Part shown: positions 13,843-21,795 of the stretch, piece by piece
How positions within the stretch are numbered: the first letter of the stretch is position 1
Layout: every line of letters starts with the position of its first letter
IMG/VR virus record: IMGVR_UViG_3300000956_000075
Coordinates: 1-26,213 of that record
DNA length: 26,213 nucleotides
Origin: a virus
Strand: one strand, 5' to 3'
Position numbers and translations under genes: made by a program
The notes under the pieces: model-generated
Database searches by the model: none
The model's input: the letters and a program-made list of their open reading frames with translations, nothing else
What the model was told of the DNA's origin: nothing

Positions 13843-14352
13843 CTATTCGCGAGCGCCTTCTGCGCGCTCCTGGCCCTGATAGTGACTGTTGAGACCAGGG
13901 GTGCCGTACGGCCGGAGTACCGCCATATCCAATAGATTAAAGCTCATCTGACAGATGGGCGTACCTGCGGAAAGGACGAGGGGGAGGTGTGAAAGGTTCT
14001 TCAGCTCCAACGTGATGGTACCTTCGAATCCCGGGTCAACCAGCCCGGCTGCTTCTACCATAAGGCCACGCCGCGCCCAGGTGCTCTTCCCGTGTACCTG
14101 TCCGCAGATATGGGAAGGAAGCTTGATGCGCTCTATGGTGCTGCCCAGCATGAACTCCCCCGGGCGAATGATGGTCTGTGACAACGTCTCCCGGTGCGCC
14201 TCGTCGAACTGGTTGCGCGGCAACCGCACGAAGCTATCCGCGAGCCGCAGGTCCAGGCTGGCAGGCTGCACCTGGCTGGTCTCCGGGTGCGGGACTACTT
14301 GGATGTCCCCGCTGGCAAGCAGGTCCACATATGTTCGGTCGCTGAGCATCAT
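13843..14352 (-). CDS. dcd: dCTP deaminase, possibly bifunctional with dUTPase activity
   Basis: A 169-aa trimeric-fold nucleotide enzyme. It has QPASLDLRL (residues 29-37), VHGKSTWARRGLMVE (86-100), AGLVDPGFEG (102-111) and the catalytic ITLELKN with Glu116, then a C-terminal SHYQGQ, which matches the actinobacterial bifunctional dCTP deaminase/dUTPase type (which end in YQGQ-like tails). It converts dCTP to dUTP, or directly to dUMP if bifunctional, supplying the substrate for ThyX encoded downstream. The ATG-ATG start at 14352 has AGGA at proper distance. A gap of nine bases separates it from the UDG gene. Confidence 0.88.
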   Translation of the reverse strand: MMLSDRTYVDLLASGDIQVVPHPETSQVQPASLDLRLADSFVRLPRNQFDEAHRETLSQTIIRPGEFMLGSTIERIKLPSHICGQVHGKSTWARRGLMVEAAGLVDPGFEGTITLELKNLSHLPLVLSAGTPICQMSFNLLDMAVLRPYGTPGLNSHYQGQERAEGARE

Positions 14353-14361
14353 GGCGCGTTC

Positions 14362-14988
14362 CTAGGGGTGCAGGGTGGGCGGGGTGAGCACTGCTTTGAA
14401 CATGTCCAACAGCAGGGGGCGGTTGGCCTGCTGATAGATGGCGTACGCCGGGTGATACAGCGGGAGCATCGGTACGCCCAGCGTGGTGGTCCACTCACCG
14501 AGCTTCATGTGCAGCTCCGGTGCCCCGAGGCGCAGGCTGCGCTGGTCCAGGCGAGCCGCCGCGTGCCGCGCGTGCTTCCCGAGCAGCACCATGGGCGGCG
14601 ACCCTAGGATGGCGTGCTCCTTACGCAGGTACCAGATGCTGGCGAATACCTCACGGTCCGTGGGTGGCCGGTTGCGGTTCGTGCCCGGTGCGACCGGGCG
14701 GTACTTGACAGCGTTGGTGATGAACACCTCCTCACGGTTCAGGTTCACGCTGCACAGCATCTCATCCAGGAACCGGCCGGAGGCACCGATGAATGGCTTA
14801 CCTGCCTTGTCCTCGTGTCGGCCGGGGGCCTCGCCCACGAACATCAGGCGGGGGGCTGTAGAGCCGTCACCGTGCACAACGGCCCGCGCTCCGGCCCGGA
14901 GTACCGCGAAGGCATCATCTTCGGCGTACGTGGCGTACAGGCGGCGCAGCATGGTCCTACGCCCGACGGTGGTGGTGGCGCTAACCAT
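14362..14988 (-). CDS. Family-4-type uracil-DNA glycosylase lacking Fe-S cysteines
   Basis: A 208-aa member of the UDG superfamily that excises uracil from DNA. Motif 1 is GEAPGRHED (52-60) followed by KPFIGASGRFLDEML; the segment FITNAVKYRP and the C-terminal PLYHPAYAIYQQ (motif 2 region) match family 4/5-like enzymes. In classical family 4 enzymes four cysteines bind a 4Fe-4S cluster; the N-terminal pair is absent here and the KCRP cysteine is Tyr in VKYRP, so no cluster is expected. With dCTP deaminase raising dUTP, a glycosylase that clears uracil makes sense. ATG at 14988 overlaps the upstream gene by 8 bases. Confidence 0.8.
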   Translation of the reverse strand: MVSATTTVGRRTMLRRLYATYAEDDAFAVLRAGARAVVHGDGSTAPRLMFVGEAPGRHEDKAGKPFIGASGRFLDEMLCSVNLNREEVFITNAVKYRPVAPGTNRNRPPTDREVFASIWYLRKEHAILGSPPMVLLGKHARHAAARLDQRSLRLGAPELHMKLGEWTTTLGVPMLPLYHPAYAIYQQANRPLLLDMFKAVLTPPTLHP

Positions 14989-15349
14989 CGCTGCCCACCT
15001 GCCGGGGGAGTGAGCGCTCGAAGATGGGGTACACGCGGTCCCTGTCCCCCGCCCGCACCCGCAGAGCCACCCGAGCGTGCTCGCTGTTCATGGCATCTAC
15101 GATGGCACCCAGACCACGTTCCCCGATGAGCCTCAGTATGCCCTGGTGGGAGACATGCCCACCGTTCGCACCGAACGCCTTCAGGGGTACCCGCACCGTC
15201 AGCTCCACGAACGGCTCGAGGACCGGCACCCCGTCACAATGCGAACCCTTCAGGGTGCCCGGCTCGGTGTTGAGGTGCATGTCGTGTGGCTGCTGGTCCG
15301 AGCAGTGCTGGCTCGGGCCTTGCGGGATGACCTCCCTTACTTGCCCCAT
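14981..15349 (-). CDS. Unknown 122-aa protein
   Basis: Starts MGQVREVIPQGPSQH at 15349 with GGGGAA upstream and overlaps the preceding stop by 13 bases. Residues 1-45 are polar and His/Pro-rich; the C-terminal two-thirds alternates strands and helices (FVELTVRVPLKAF, GILRLIGERGLGAIVDAM, ARVALRVRAG), a compact alpha/beta domain. It is placed between the Nmad1-like gene and UDG. No family assigned. Confidence 0.6.
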   Translation of the reverse strand: MGQVREVIPQGPSQHCSDQQPHDMHLNTEPGTLKGSHCDGVPVLEPFVELTVRVPLKAFGANGGHVSHQGILRLIGERGLGAIVDAMNSEHARVALRVRAGDRDRVYPIFERSLPRQVGSDG

Positions 15350-15852
15350 CGGTTCCCCTCCTCGATGTTAGCCACCAGGAACGCGCACAGCGCACCAAGG
15401 TCCACCAGCGTGTCCGCTACCGCCTCGGTCTCTTCAGCACTCTCTTCTCCCCCAGTACCAAGCCACGCCTTCTCTCGCCACAGCATGTTCTTGAGGCGCG
15501 CCGCCTTGCTGAGCACGCGGGCGAGGTTGCCCATGTAGCCCTGCGCCTGCCAGGCATCCCCGTACCCCACGCTCTTACGGGCGATGGTGTCCCGGACCTG
15601 CGCGGCATAGGCATCCCACGCCGCCAGCGCCTCGTTCTGGTCTGGGCCGGTGTCCGGCGTCGGAGCTTCCTGCACCGGGGCGTTGACCTCCACGGTGGTG
15701 GGGTCCACCGGCAACCACACCGGCTTCAGCCACTCGTGGATCTGATGGCCTCGTGGCAAACCACATCCAGTACGACACATCGCATTGGGGTCGCTGGCCT
15801 CTGCCTGCACCAGCACCGGAGCATGAGGGCGCATGTTGCCGTTCTCATCCAT
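15337..15852 (-). CDS. Nmad1/DUF1599-like nucleotide-associated protein with N-terminal His/Cys motif
   Basis: A 171-aa protein. The C-terminal half (residues ~85-171) reads KSVGYGDAWQAQGYMGNLAR ... KAARLKNML ... AVADTLVDLGALCAFL, which resembles the DUF1599 / nucleotide modification-associated domain 1 family, a MazG-related all-alpha fold found with nucleotide enzymes in phages. The N-terminus carries MCRTGCGLPRGHQIH, a compact form of the C...C-x-x-PR...H motif seen in ThyX and in the 199-aa protein. The ATG at 15852 overlaps the upstream stop (TGATG). Likely role in nucleotide or modified-base metabolism; substrate unknown. Confidence 0.6.
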   Translation of the reverse strand: MDENGNMRPHAPVLVQAEASDPNAMCRTGCGLPRGHQIHEWLKPVWLPVDPTTVEVNAPVQEAPTPDTGPDQNEALAAWDAYAAQVRDTIARKSVGYGDAWQAQGYMGNLARVLSKAARLKNMLWREKAWLGTGGEESAEETEAVADTLVDLGALCAFLVANIEEGNRWGK

Positions 15853-16340
15853 CAGAGAGTAATTACCCACAGCATTCCCTTCACGAACATCACGGTCGCG
15901 CACACGGTGAACGACCACATGAGGAAGGTCCCGGCGGTCTGCCGGGCACCCTCGTGCCACTCCTTGTCGTACCAGCGGTCCTTCGCCCACTCCTTGACCC
16001 GGGACCAGCGCGACGGCTTCTGCGGACCGGAGGGCGGGGCGGGCGGAACCTTCGACAGGTCCACTGTCTCCGCACTGTCTTCCTGCAGCAGTTCGGCCAG
16101 CGGTCGGCTCGGGTACTCCTGCGTGAAGCGCGAGCGAGCGCTGGCTGGCCTGCGCACCCGGTGTCGCACCGGCCCGATGAACGCCCGACCATCCTCGTCG
16201 CGGGTGACGTAGTACTCCCGCTCCCCGACCTGCTCCTTGTTCATGCCGAACTTCTCTCGGTAGTACTTGGCGGGGTTGACGGGGACCGTGAGGTACTTGT
16301 CGCTAGCAGTGAACAACTGGTCGAGGGTAACCAGGGTCAT
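15852..16340 (-). CDS. Membrane-anchored unknown protein
   Basis: A 162-aa protein starting MTLVTLDQLF at 16340 (ATGA overlap with the HAD gene). It has a soluble N-terminal part with the segment NPAKYYREKFGMN, a Pro/Ser-rich linker (KVPPAPPSGPQKPS), then a Trp/Lys-rich juxtamembrane helix (WSRVKEWAKDRWYDKEW) and a single C-terminal transmembrane helix (GTFLMWSFTVCATVMFVKG). Topology suggests a tail-anchored protein facing the cytoplasm. Function unknown; it may tether nucleotide or replication enzymes to the membrane. Confidence 0.65.
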   Translation of the reverse strand: MTLVTLDQLFTASDKYLTVPVNPAKYYREKFGMNKEQVGEREYYVTRDEDGRAFIGPVRHRVRRPASARSRFTQEYPSRPLAELLQEDSAETVDLSKVPPAPPSGPQKPSRWSRVKEWAKDRWYDKEWHEGARQTAGTFLMWSFTVCATVMFVKGMLWVITL

Positions 16341-16975
16341 TGTGCTGCCTTCCATCTAACGAGCAGGGCCTTAGCCCACTCAAGCGTGTCTTCGTGTGTC
16401 TCCAGGGCGTTCCAGTTGAACCGCTCGATACCGAGAGCCTGGTGCTGCTGAATGTTGTGCCTGCGTACCGCGAACGCAGTGGGTATGCCCAGCGAATGCG
16501 CCTGACGGCACATCTCCGGGAGGTCATCGAGAACACCGAGAACCCGTTCCTTGCCCACTAGCTTGCACAGTTCACGGTACTTGTGTTCGCCCCAAACTAT
16601 GCCCTGATGACGCGCTCCATTACGGCGACACCACTCGCGGGTAGCAGGCTCGATGCTGTCGTGGTTCAGGTATGGCCGCGTCGTGCACAGCCACACGTCG
16701 TATCCCCATTCACGCAGCCGCACGGTTAGGGCGCGCACCTGCGGATAGGGGAGAGGCAGGTCGGGCATGCTGCGCTTCATCTCGCCGCGCCGGTAAGCCA
16801 GCTTGATCTTCCGGTACCGCTCCTTGCTGACACCTAGGTACCGGTTCAGCGGCAGGCGCGCGTCGTAGCCCAGCGTGTCGTGTTCGGTGCCGAGCCACCC
16901 GTTGGCGAACCCGATGAAGTGTGGGTGATAGTCACCCAGCGTCCCGTCAATGTCCAGACCTATCACCGGGTTCAC
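16337..16975 (-). CDS. HAD-family hydrolase, deoxyribonucleotidase-like
   Basis: A 212-aa phosphatase of the haloacid dehalogenase superfamily. Motif 1 GLDIDGTLGDYHPHF has the nucleophile Asp8 and acid Asp10; motif 2 is in WLCTTRPY; a lysine-bearing segment lies near EHKYRELC; motif 4 is VLGVLDDLPE. The layout matches 5'(3')-deoxyribonucleotidase (NT5C)-type phage proteins acting on dNMPs. GTG at 16975 overlaps the upstream stop (GTGA). It probably tunes the dNMP pool alongside dCTP deaminase and ThyX, or removes a host nucleotide; substrate assignment is inference. Confidence 0.75.
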   Translation of the reverse strand: MNPVIGLDIDGTLGDYHPHFIGFANGWLGTEHDTLGYDARLPLNRYLGVSKERYRKIKLAYRRGEMKRSMPDLPLPYPQVRALTVRLREWGYDVWLCTTRPYLNHDSIEPATREWCRRNGARHQGIVWGEHKYRELCKLVGKERVLGVLDDLPEMCRQAHSLGIPTAFAVRRHNIQQHQALGIERFNWNALETHEDTLEWAKALLVRWKAAQ

Positions 16976-17853
16976 ACTTCACCCCTCGCCATCGCGGAGT
17001 AGAGGCCGGTAGGCGTACGCCACGGACCAGGCATTGCCCCCATGAGGGTCTGCCCCATCACCTGAGCGAACATCGTGTCTCCCCTGTGCAGGTTCATGGG
17101 TGTAGGGCGTACCCAGATGTCTGCTGTGCGCTCGAGGCCCATCTCCGGGAAGGCTTGCCACGCAGGCTCTTTCAACCGAGGCTCGTTCACTTCCCGCCAG
17201 TGCTTGCCTGCAAACGCGTCTCTTATCCGGTGGAACCTGTACGGCATCACGGCTTGCACGCCGTACTTGGCGCAGAGCTTCTGAACAGCCAGGCAGTTCC
17301 CTCGGTCCTCCGTCCAGTAGATGTGCCGGAGGTCGTCGATGCGCTTGGCGTCCTGGTCATAACGCACGTGCTTGCGCTCGATGCCCGGGATACCTCGCGC
17401 TCTGTCGTAGTTGCGGCTGATCCAGTTTCCGTTGATGTAGTACCCGTCGGCCTGGTCGCCAGTCAGCAGCACCTCGACGCCGTACTTGGAGGCCGTCTTT
17501 GCGATGGCGGTCATGGGTGCCATGCTCTCCACCTGCATCTTGGTCTTGTAGCCAAGACGGATGACCCTTCGCGCTGCACCCTCAAAGCCCTCCCGGGTCA
17601 TCGGGAAGTGCACCGGGATGAACGGTAGTCCCAGCTTCTCCGCGTTGTGCTTGGCGTACAGGAAGTCGGTGCTGGTATGCGTGTCCGGGGTGTAGCTCAG
17701 CACGATAGGCCGGACGCTCGCCCGCAGGCAGGCGGCCAGCAGCGTGCAGGAGTCCACCCCGCCGCTGAGGGCAATCCCGATGTTCTTACGAGGGAGATTC
17801 ACCGCCTGGTTCACCAGGGCTCTGCGCAGGTGGACAGACAGCTTTGCATTCAC
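16972..17853 (-). CDS. Asparagine-synthase-like PP-loop ATPase (no glutaminase domain)
   Basis: A 293-aa ATP pyrophosphatase that would adenylate a carboxylate or carbonyl substrate for amination or ligation. The PP-loop SGGVDS is at residues 30-35, followed by the LSYTPDTHTS strand-loop, and LLTGDQADGYYING (129-142) corresponds to the SGDGADE segment of asparagine synthetase. The N-terminal glutamine amidotransferase domain is absent, so ammonia or another amine must come from elsewhere. GTG at 17853 overlaps the FAD protein stop. Together with that FAD protein it forms a two-gene enzymatic pair inside a replication operon; a role in nucleotide or DNA modification is possible. QueC- or thiolation-type PP-loop enzymes are less likely because the cysteine pairs they need are missing. 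Confidence 0.75.
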   Translation of the reverse strand: MNAKLSVHLRRALVNQAVNLPRKNIGIALSGGVDSCTLLAACLRASVRPIVLSYTPDTHTSTDFLYAKHNAEKLGLPFIPVHFPMTREGFEGAARRVIRLGYKTKMQVESMAPMTAIAKTASKYGVEVLLTGDQADGYYINGNWISRNYDRARGIPGIERKHVRYDQDAKRIDDLRHIYWTEDRGNCLAVQKLCAKYGVQAVMPYRFHRIRDAFAGKHWREVNEPRLKEPAWQAFPEMGLERTADIWVRPTPMNLHRGDTMFAQVMGQTLMGAMPGPWRTPTGLYSAMARGEV

Positions 17854-18686
17854 GACAACACCTTCAGCGTGTCGTAGTACGCGGTGTGCACCAGCACACC
17901 CTTCTCCCACCGCCCGAACCGACCCAGTCGGTGAACGTTGTTGCGACGCGCCCGCACCCGCAGCCAGCACGTGCAATCGGTGCTCAGAGGCTTGCTGACG
18001 GGCACAACCCCTCGGATGGGTGGCTTGTTACCCCCGGGCCACTCGAGCGTGCTGTAGCCGAACACAGTCGCCGCGCGGTACCAGGAGGTATCCCGGTCGC
18101 CGTTGCACACCACCGTGTTCTCCGGCGGAGCGTACGGGAACTCCCGCTCACCCTGGTCCTGCTCCCGGGCACCCATGGCCCAGATGCGCGCACTGGAGAA
18201 CTTGTGGTTTTCCATGTCCCGACAGATGGCCGGGGCCGGGATGGTCACCAGGATTGGCCCGGGGTTTTCGAACACCGCCTGGGCCGACAGCGGGTTCAGG
18301 CTGATGGGCACGATGCGGCTACGCCAGTGGTCCCACAGCACGTCGTACACCCGGCGCAGGTCCCAGGCAGCATGGTCGCCCTCCGGGCCGTACTCATCGG
18401 CGCTGGTCGGTCCCTGGTACCCGTTTCCGTACACCTTGGCGCGGTACCCGTCCACCGGACCGACCACGTCGTACTTGACCGGCACCCAACCGTCCCGCAT
18501 CTGCCCCACGCCAGGGATGTAGGCGTGCAGGTACTGACAGCCAAACAGGTCGCTCTTGGCAGGCTTGCCGTCCTTGTCCGGCCTGCTCACCACGATGACC
18601 TCATACCCCTTGGTCATAGCGGCATGCGCGGCCAGCAGACCGGCCGGGCCAGCCCCGAGAACCATCACTCTCTTACTGCCGAACAT
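17850..18686 (-). CDS. FAD/NAD(P)-binding oxidoreductase-like protein
   Basis: A 278-aa protein with an N-terminal dinucleotide-binding fold: VMVLGAGPAGLLAAHAA (residues 8-24), then EVIVVSRPDKD at the end of the second strand. Downstream segments GPILVTIPAPAICRD and NTVVCNGDRDTSWYRAATVF resemble the substrate/FAD region of small flavoprotein oxidoreductases. It overlaps the PP-loop gene (GTGA) and is fused by a 1-base overlap to the primase-helicase (TAATG). FAD-dependent enzymes of this size occur in hypermodified-thymidine pathways of some phages, but that link here rests on context only. Confidence 0.7.
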   Translation of the reverse strand: MFGSKRVMVLGAGPAGLLAAHAAMTKGYEVIVVSRPDKDGKPAKSDLFGCQYLHAYIPGVGQMRDGWVPVKYDVVGPVDGYRAKVYGNGYQGPTSADEYGPEGDHAAWDLRRVYDVLWDHWRSRIVPISLNPLSAQAVFENPGPILVTIPAPAICRDMENHKFSSARIWAMGAREQDQGEREFPYAPPENTVVCNGDRDTSWYRAATVFGYSTLEWPGGNKPPIRGVVPVSKPLSTDCTCWLRVRARRNNVHRLGRFGRWEKGVLVHTAYYDTLKVLS

Positions 18687-21538
18687 TACTCATCCTCCAG
18701 GTCCCGCACCGTTGCGATCAACTGCGGCATCATGCTCATGTATCCCTTGCTACGTCGGCGAACCATGCCCATGCGCAGGAGCTCCGCGACTACCTGACCG
18801 GCCATGTCCTTCTCCATACCGCCGAACTCCTCGAAGTCCCGGGCTCGGAACTGCGTGTCGTTGATCACTGTCTTGAGTGCGCGCAGCACCCCGTCATGGC
18901 TGAGCAGGAACCGGCGACATGTCTCCGCGTATTCCTCGGCCGCCTGCCGCGCCCGAATCTCCTTACGACTGTGGTCAGCGTAACCGAACCACCTCTTGCC
19001 GTACACCATGTCGAGGAGCTCCACTGCGGCTGTGACGTGCTCCTGTTCTACCAACACCTTCAGGCCGGTGCCGTCGTGACTGAACAGCCGCGCAGCCACC
19101 GCCACGGCAAGCCGCGCCAGCTTCATGCGCACGTTCTCCGGCTGAATGAGCGGTGGGTCGGCTACGTACCTCCCGCCCACTTCCTCGGCGCAGGCCAACA
19201 CGTGCCGCTCTACCCCTTTGCCCCACACGATTTGCTCGGGGGTGCGACTCCAGGCCCAGGTGACCAGCGCACTGCTCAGCTCCCGGGTGGCCCGGTGCTG
19301 CGCCCGGGGAGGGGTGGCACTGTTGATGACGTTGGACTGTACGTCGTCCTGCGCAGCCACCATCGCGAAGTCAAAGCGCGCGATGTCCTCCGGGTTGGTG
19401 ATGAGCTTCGCGATGGCATCGATAGCCCCGTTGTTGGTCTCCCGGATGAACCGGCCGTCTACAGGGTTCCCGATCCAGATGGTGCGGGTGCGCGCGAACG
19501 TCTCCTGGCTGACAATCTTGCTGATCTGGGCCTTGCCGGAGCTGCGCACTGCACTCATCTGCTCGATGATGTTCTTGTCCGAGATACCGGACACCTCGTC
19601 GAGAATTACAAGTCGGCGGTCCTGTAGGGGAATCGTGCCCCAGGTGATGACCCAGTTGTTGCCGATCTGCTGTGCGCCACCAACCAGTCCAGCGAGGGTG
19701 GCTCCTTCGCAGCTCTTGAGGACGCCGCACTGATAGTGATGGCGCAGCCGCTCCGCAGCTTCACTCTTACCCGTTCGGGTGTCTCCCATGACCAGAAGCT
19801 CGAGCCAACCCTTACCGATACGCTGACCCCGGAAGGTGAAGTCCAGGACCGAGTGCCACACCAGGTCATAGGAGATGTGGAGCTCTGGTCTACCGTAGAT
19901 ATGAGTGACGTTTGCAGCCAGGTCCCGAGCCAGCTCTTGCAGCTTATCCATAGGCTTCTGCCCTGGTCTCGGCTGGAATACGCTCTCCAGAGCTCCACGC
20001 AGGTCCTCCGTCATCTCGAACACGTCGAGGCTGGTCTTAGTCTCTTCAAACCCCCAGCTCTGGAACACCACCTTGGCATCACGCGGGCTGGCTGTGCTCA
20101 CGCCGGTAAGCCGCGCCGTGGTATTGACCGGCGTCAGCTTGCCCATCTCGCTCACATTGAACACCCGGCGCAGCACGTGCTCCCCGTCGCCTTCATCCGG
20201 GTCATCTACGTTAGGCACAACCGCCAGCTCATCGATGCGCCATTGCTCCGTGAGCGTGACCTCAACGCGCGGGCATGTGCCGGGTACCTCGACGGACTTC
20301 AGGAGCTCCGCCTGCCGCTGGTCCTCAGGACGCTCCATCATCTTGAGCACCACCGGGTCGTCGGCAGGTATCTCGCCCTTGTGCGCACCGCCCCACATCA
20401 TCTCCATCGGGCACCGACCGCACTTCGGCTTCTGCCAGTCCTGCCCGCAGTGCAGTTCGTACCTGCGGGGGAGGGCGCTGGGGGTGGCGCTACGGCCGCT
20501 CACAGTGGCGACCATGCTGATGGGCTTGTCCAGCAGGCCCGGCGAGAAGGACTCCCGCATCTTGATCTCGGGTACGTCCGCGTTGGCGCGGCCGTTGCTC
20601 AGCTTGCGCTCGCGGTACGGCGGAGTGGACTTGCACAGGTCGATGAAGTTCTGCCGCCCGTAGCCCTGACTGACAAAGTAGTCCGTCATGTCGCTGCCCT
20701 TGACGCTCATGGGCCACTTCACAATGAACACCTGCTTGGCCACCGAGCGCAGCTGATTACCGACCTTCCGTGCGCCTGCCTCTCCCTGGTCATCCAGGTC
20801 GTAGCAGATGTACACGATCTTGCCGACAAACAGGCCGTTCCACTCCGGCAACCAAGTGCCCGCCCCTGCGGTGGCGGTGAGGGTCGGGAATAGGTACTGC
20901 CGACCGAGAAGCTTGTCCATCTCTCCTTCGGTCAGGAAGACCCGGGGCTGCTTCAGGGCGTCCATGCCGTACAGCGTTGCATCGCCGTACCCCGGCCAGT
21001 TCACCATCTTGTTGACCTTGGAGCCGAAGGCATACCGGCGGATGTTCACCAGTTCCTTGAGGTCGCTGTACACCGGGATGGTGATGCGCTCTCCGTCATA
21101 CCCGATGCGGTACCGCGCGAACGTGGTGCGGTTCAAGCCGCGCTTAGTCAGTAGCTCCTGCATCAGGTCGCGCTTACCCAACAGCCGGTGATGCCATTCG
21201 TTTATCTGCTCTTCATCCGGCAGTGCTACCGTCCGGCCTTGCTGACGGGCCTTGCGCTTACGCCGTTGTGCGGCCAACTGGTCTGTGCCGGTCGGGTCAA
21301 TGCGCCGCTCTGGCTGCTTACCCTGGTCCATCAGGGCTACTAGCTGGGCAATGGAGTACCCGCCGCACCGGCTGAAACACATGAACTTACCCGTGCTGAA
21401 ATTGAAACTCGCGCTCGGGGTCTTGCTGGACATGGGGTCCTCGTGCAGCGGGCAGTAAGAGCGCGTCTCGCCTTCCTGCTCCTCCCCGGTCAGCCACGCT
21501 CGGAAATTAGCGCGCCAGCCATCGCCGCGTGTGGCCAT
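18686..21538 (-). CDS. DNA primase-helicase fusion: CHC2 zinc + TOPRIM primase with MCM-like AAA+ helicase
   Basis: A 950-aa replication protein combining priming and unwinding. A CHC2-type zinc site is at Cys29, His32, Cys54, Cys58. The TOPRIM domain has TEGEMDK (Glu205) and YDLDD (Asp247, Asp249). A second zinc-like cluster (Cys364, Cys373, Cys376, Cys422) precedes the AAA+ domain, with Walker A GDTRTGKS (585-592), Walker B LVILDE (643-648), sensor Asn691 and IARFDFAMVA (719-728), which matches the arginine-finger RFD motif of MCM helicases; the following ARLAVAVAARL ... TAAVELLD block fits the MCM sensor-2 helices, and a winged-helix-like C-terminus closes the protein. This differs from DnaB-type T7 gp4 fusions. 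It starts two bases after the regulator gene stop. Confidence 0.88.
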   Translation of the reverse strand: MATRGDGWRANFRAWLTGEEQEGETRSYCPLHEDPMSSKTPSASFNFSTGKFMCFSRCGGYSIAQLVALMDQGKQPERRIDPTGTDQLAAQRRKRKARQQGRTVALPDEEQINEWHHRLLGKRDLMQELLTKRGLNRTTFARYRIGYDGERITIPVYSDLKELVNIRRYAFGSKVNKMVNWPGYGDATLYGMDALKQPRVFLTEGEMDKLLGRQYLFPTLTATAGAGTWLPEWNGLFVGKIVYICYDLDDQGEAGARKVGNQLRSVAKQVFIVKWPMSVKGSDMTDYFVSQGYGRQNFIDLCKSTPPYRERKLSNGRANADVPEIKMRESFSPGLLDKPISMVATVSGRSATPSALPRRYELHCGQDWQKPKCGRCPMEMMWGGAHKGEIPADDPVVLKMMERPEDQRQAELLKSVEVPGTCPRVEVTLTEQWRIDELAVVPNVDDPDEGDGEHVLRRVFNVSEMGKLTPVNTTARLTGVSTASPRDAKVVFQSWGFEETKTSLDVFEMTEDLRGALESVFQPRPGQKPMDKLQELARDLAANVTHIYGRPELHISYDLVWHSVLDFTFRGQRIGKGWLELLVMGDTRTGKSEAAERLRHHYQCGVLKSCEGATLAGLVGGAQQIGNNWVITWGTIPLQDRRLVILDEVSGISDKNIIEQMSAVRSSGKAQISKIVSQETFARTRTIWIGNPVDGRFIRETNNGAIDAIAKLITNPEDIARFDFAMVAAQDDVQSNVINSATPPRAQHRATRELSSALVTWAWSRTPEQIVWGKGVERHVLACAEEVGGRYVADPPLIQPENVRMKLARLAVAVAARLFSHDGTGLKVLVEQEHVTAAVELLDMVYGKRWFGYADHSRKEIRARQAAEEYAETCRRFLLSHDGVLRALKTVINDTQFRARDFEEFGGMEKDMAGQVVAELLRMGMVRRRSKGYMSMMPQLIATVRDLEDE

Positions 21539-21540
21539 AT

Positions 21541-21795
21541 TTACCGACTCTCGAACTCATTGGGCTTCCCTGCACGAATGCACTGAACGGCGTAATGGGC
21601 ATACTCTTCGATGCGCTTGTCCACCGGCCAGCCATTGGCCCGCAGGCCGTCTTGCACTACGCGGCGCACCGTGGCCATCCCGGACTCGCCGTCCTGCGCT
21701 ATCTTCGCCAGCGCAAAGCGGTCCTCCGGAGCGAGCCTGGTCTTAACGATGACGCGCTCGAAGCCGTAACCCTGCGAAAGGGTGTCGTCGGTCAT
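21541..21795 (-). CDS. Ribbon-helix-helix-like DNA-binding regulator
   Basis: An 84-aa protein starting MTDDTLSQGYG. The segment GFERVIVKTRLAPEDRFALA has a beta strand then a helix, followed by GMATVRRVVQDGLRA, giving the strand-helix-helix layout and hydrophobic spacing of Arc/CopG-type repressors; the C-terminal helices (KRIEEYAHYAVQCI) could aid dimerization. The ATG at 21795 has a strong GGAGG. It is the first gene of the replication operon and lies immediately downstream of module R2, so it may autoregulate R2 and act on R1. Confidence 0.6.
   Translation of the reverse strand: MTDDTLSQGYGFERVIVKTRLAPEDRFALAKIAQDGESGMATVRRVVQDGLRANGWPVDKRIEEYAHYAVQCIRAGKPNEFESR

Noticed and set aside
16972-17853. 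QueC or preQ0 pathway enzyme for 7-deazaguanine DNA
   Set aside because: The PP-loop is shared, but the TGDQADGYY segment fits asparagine synthase, the zinc cysteines of QueC are missing, and no QueD, QueE, FolE or DpdA gene is in the window.
19736-20893. A 385-codon plus-strand open frame
   Set aside because: It is antisense to the primase-MCM gene with its intact zinc, TOPRIM and AAA+ motifs, so it is a shadow frame.
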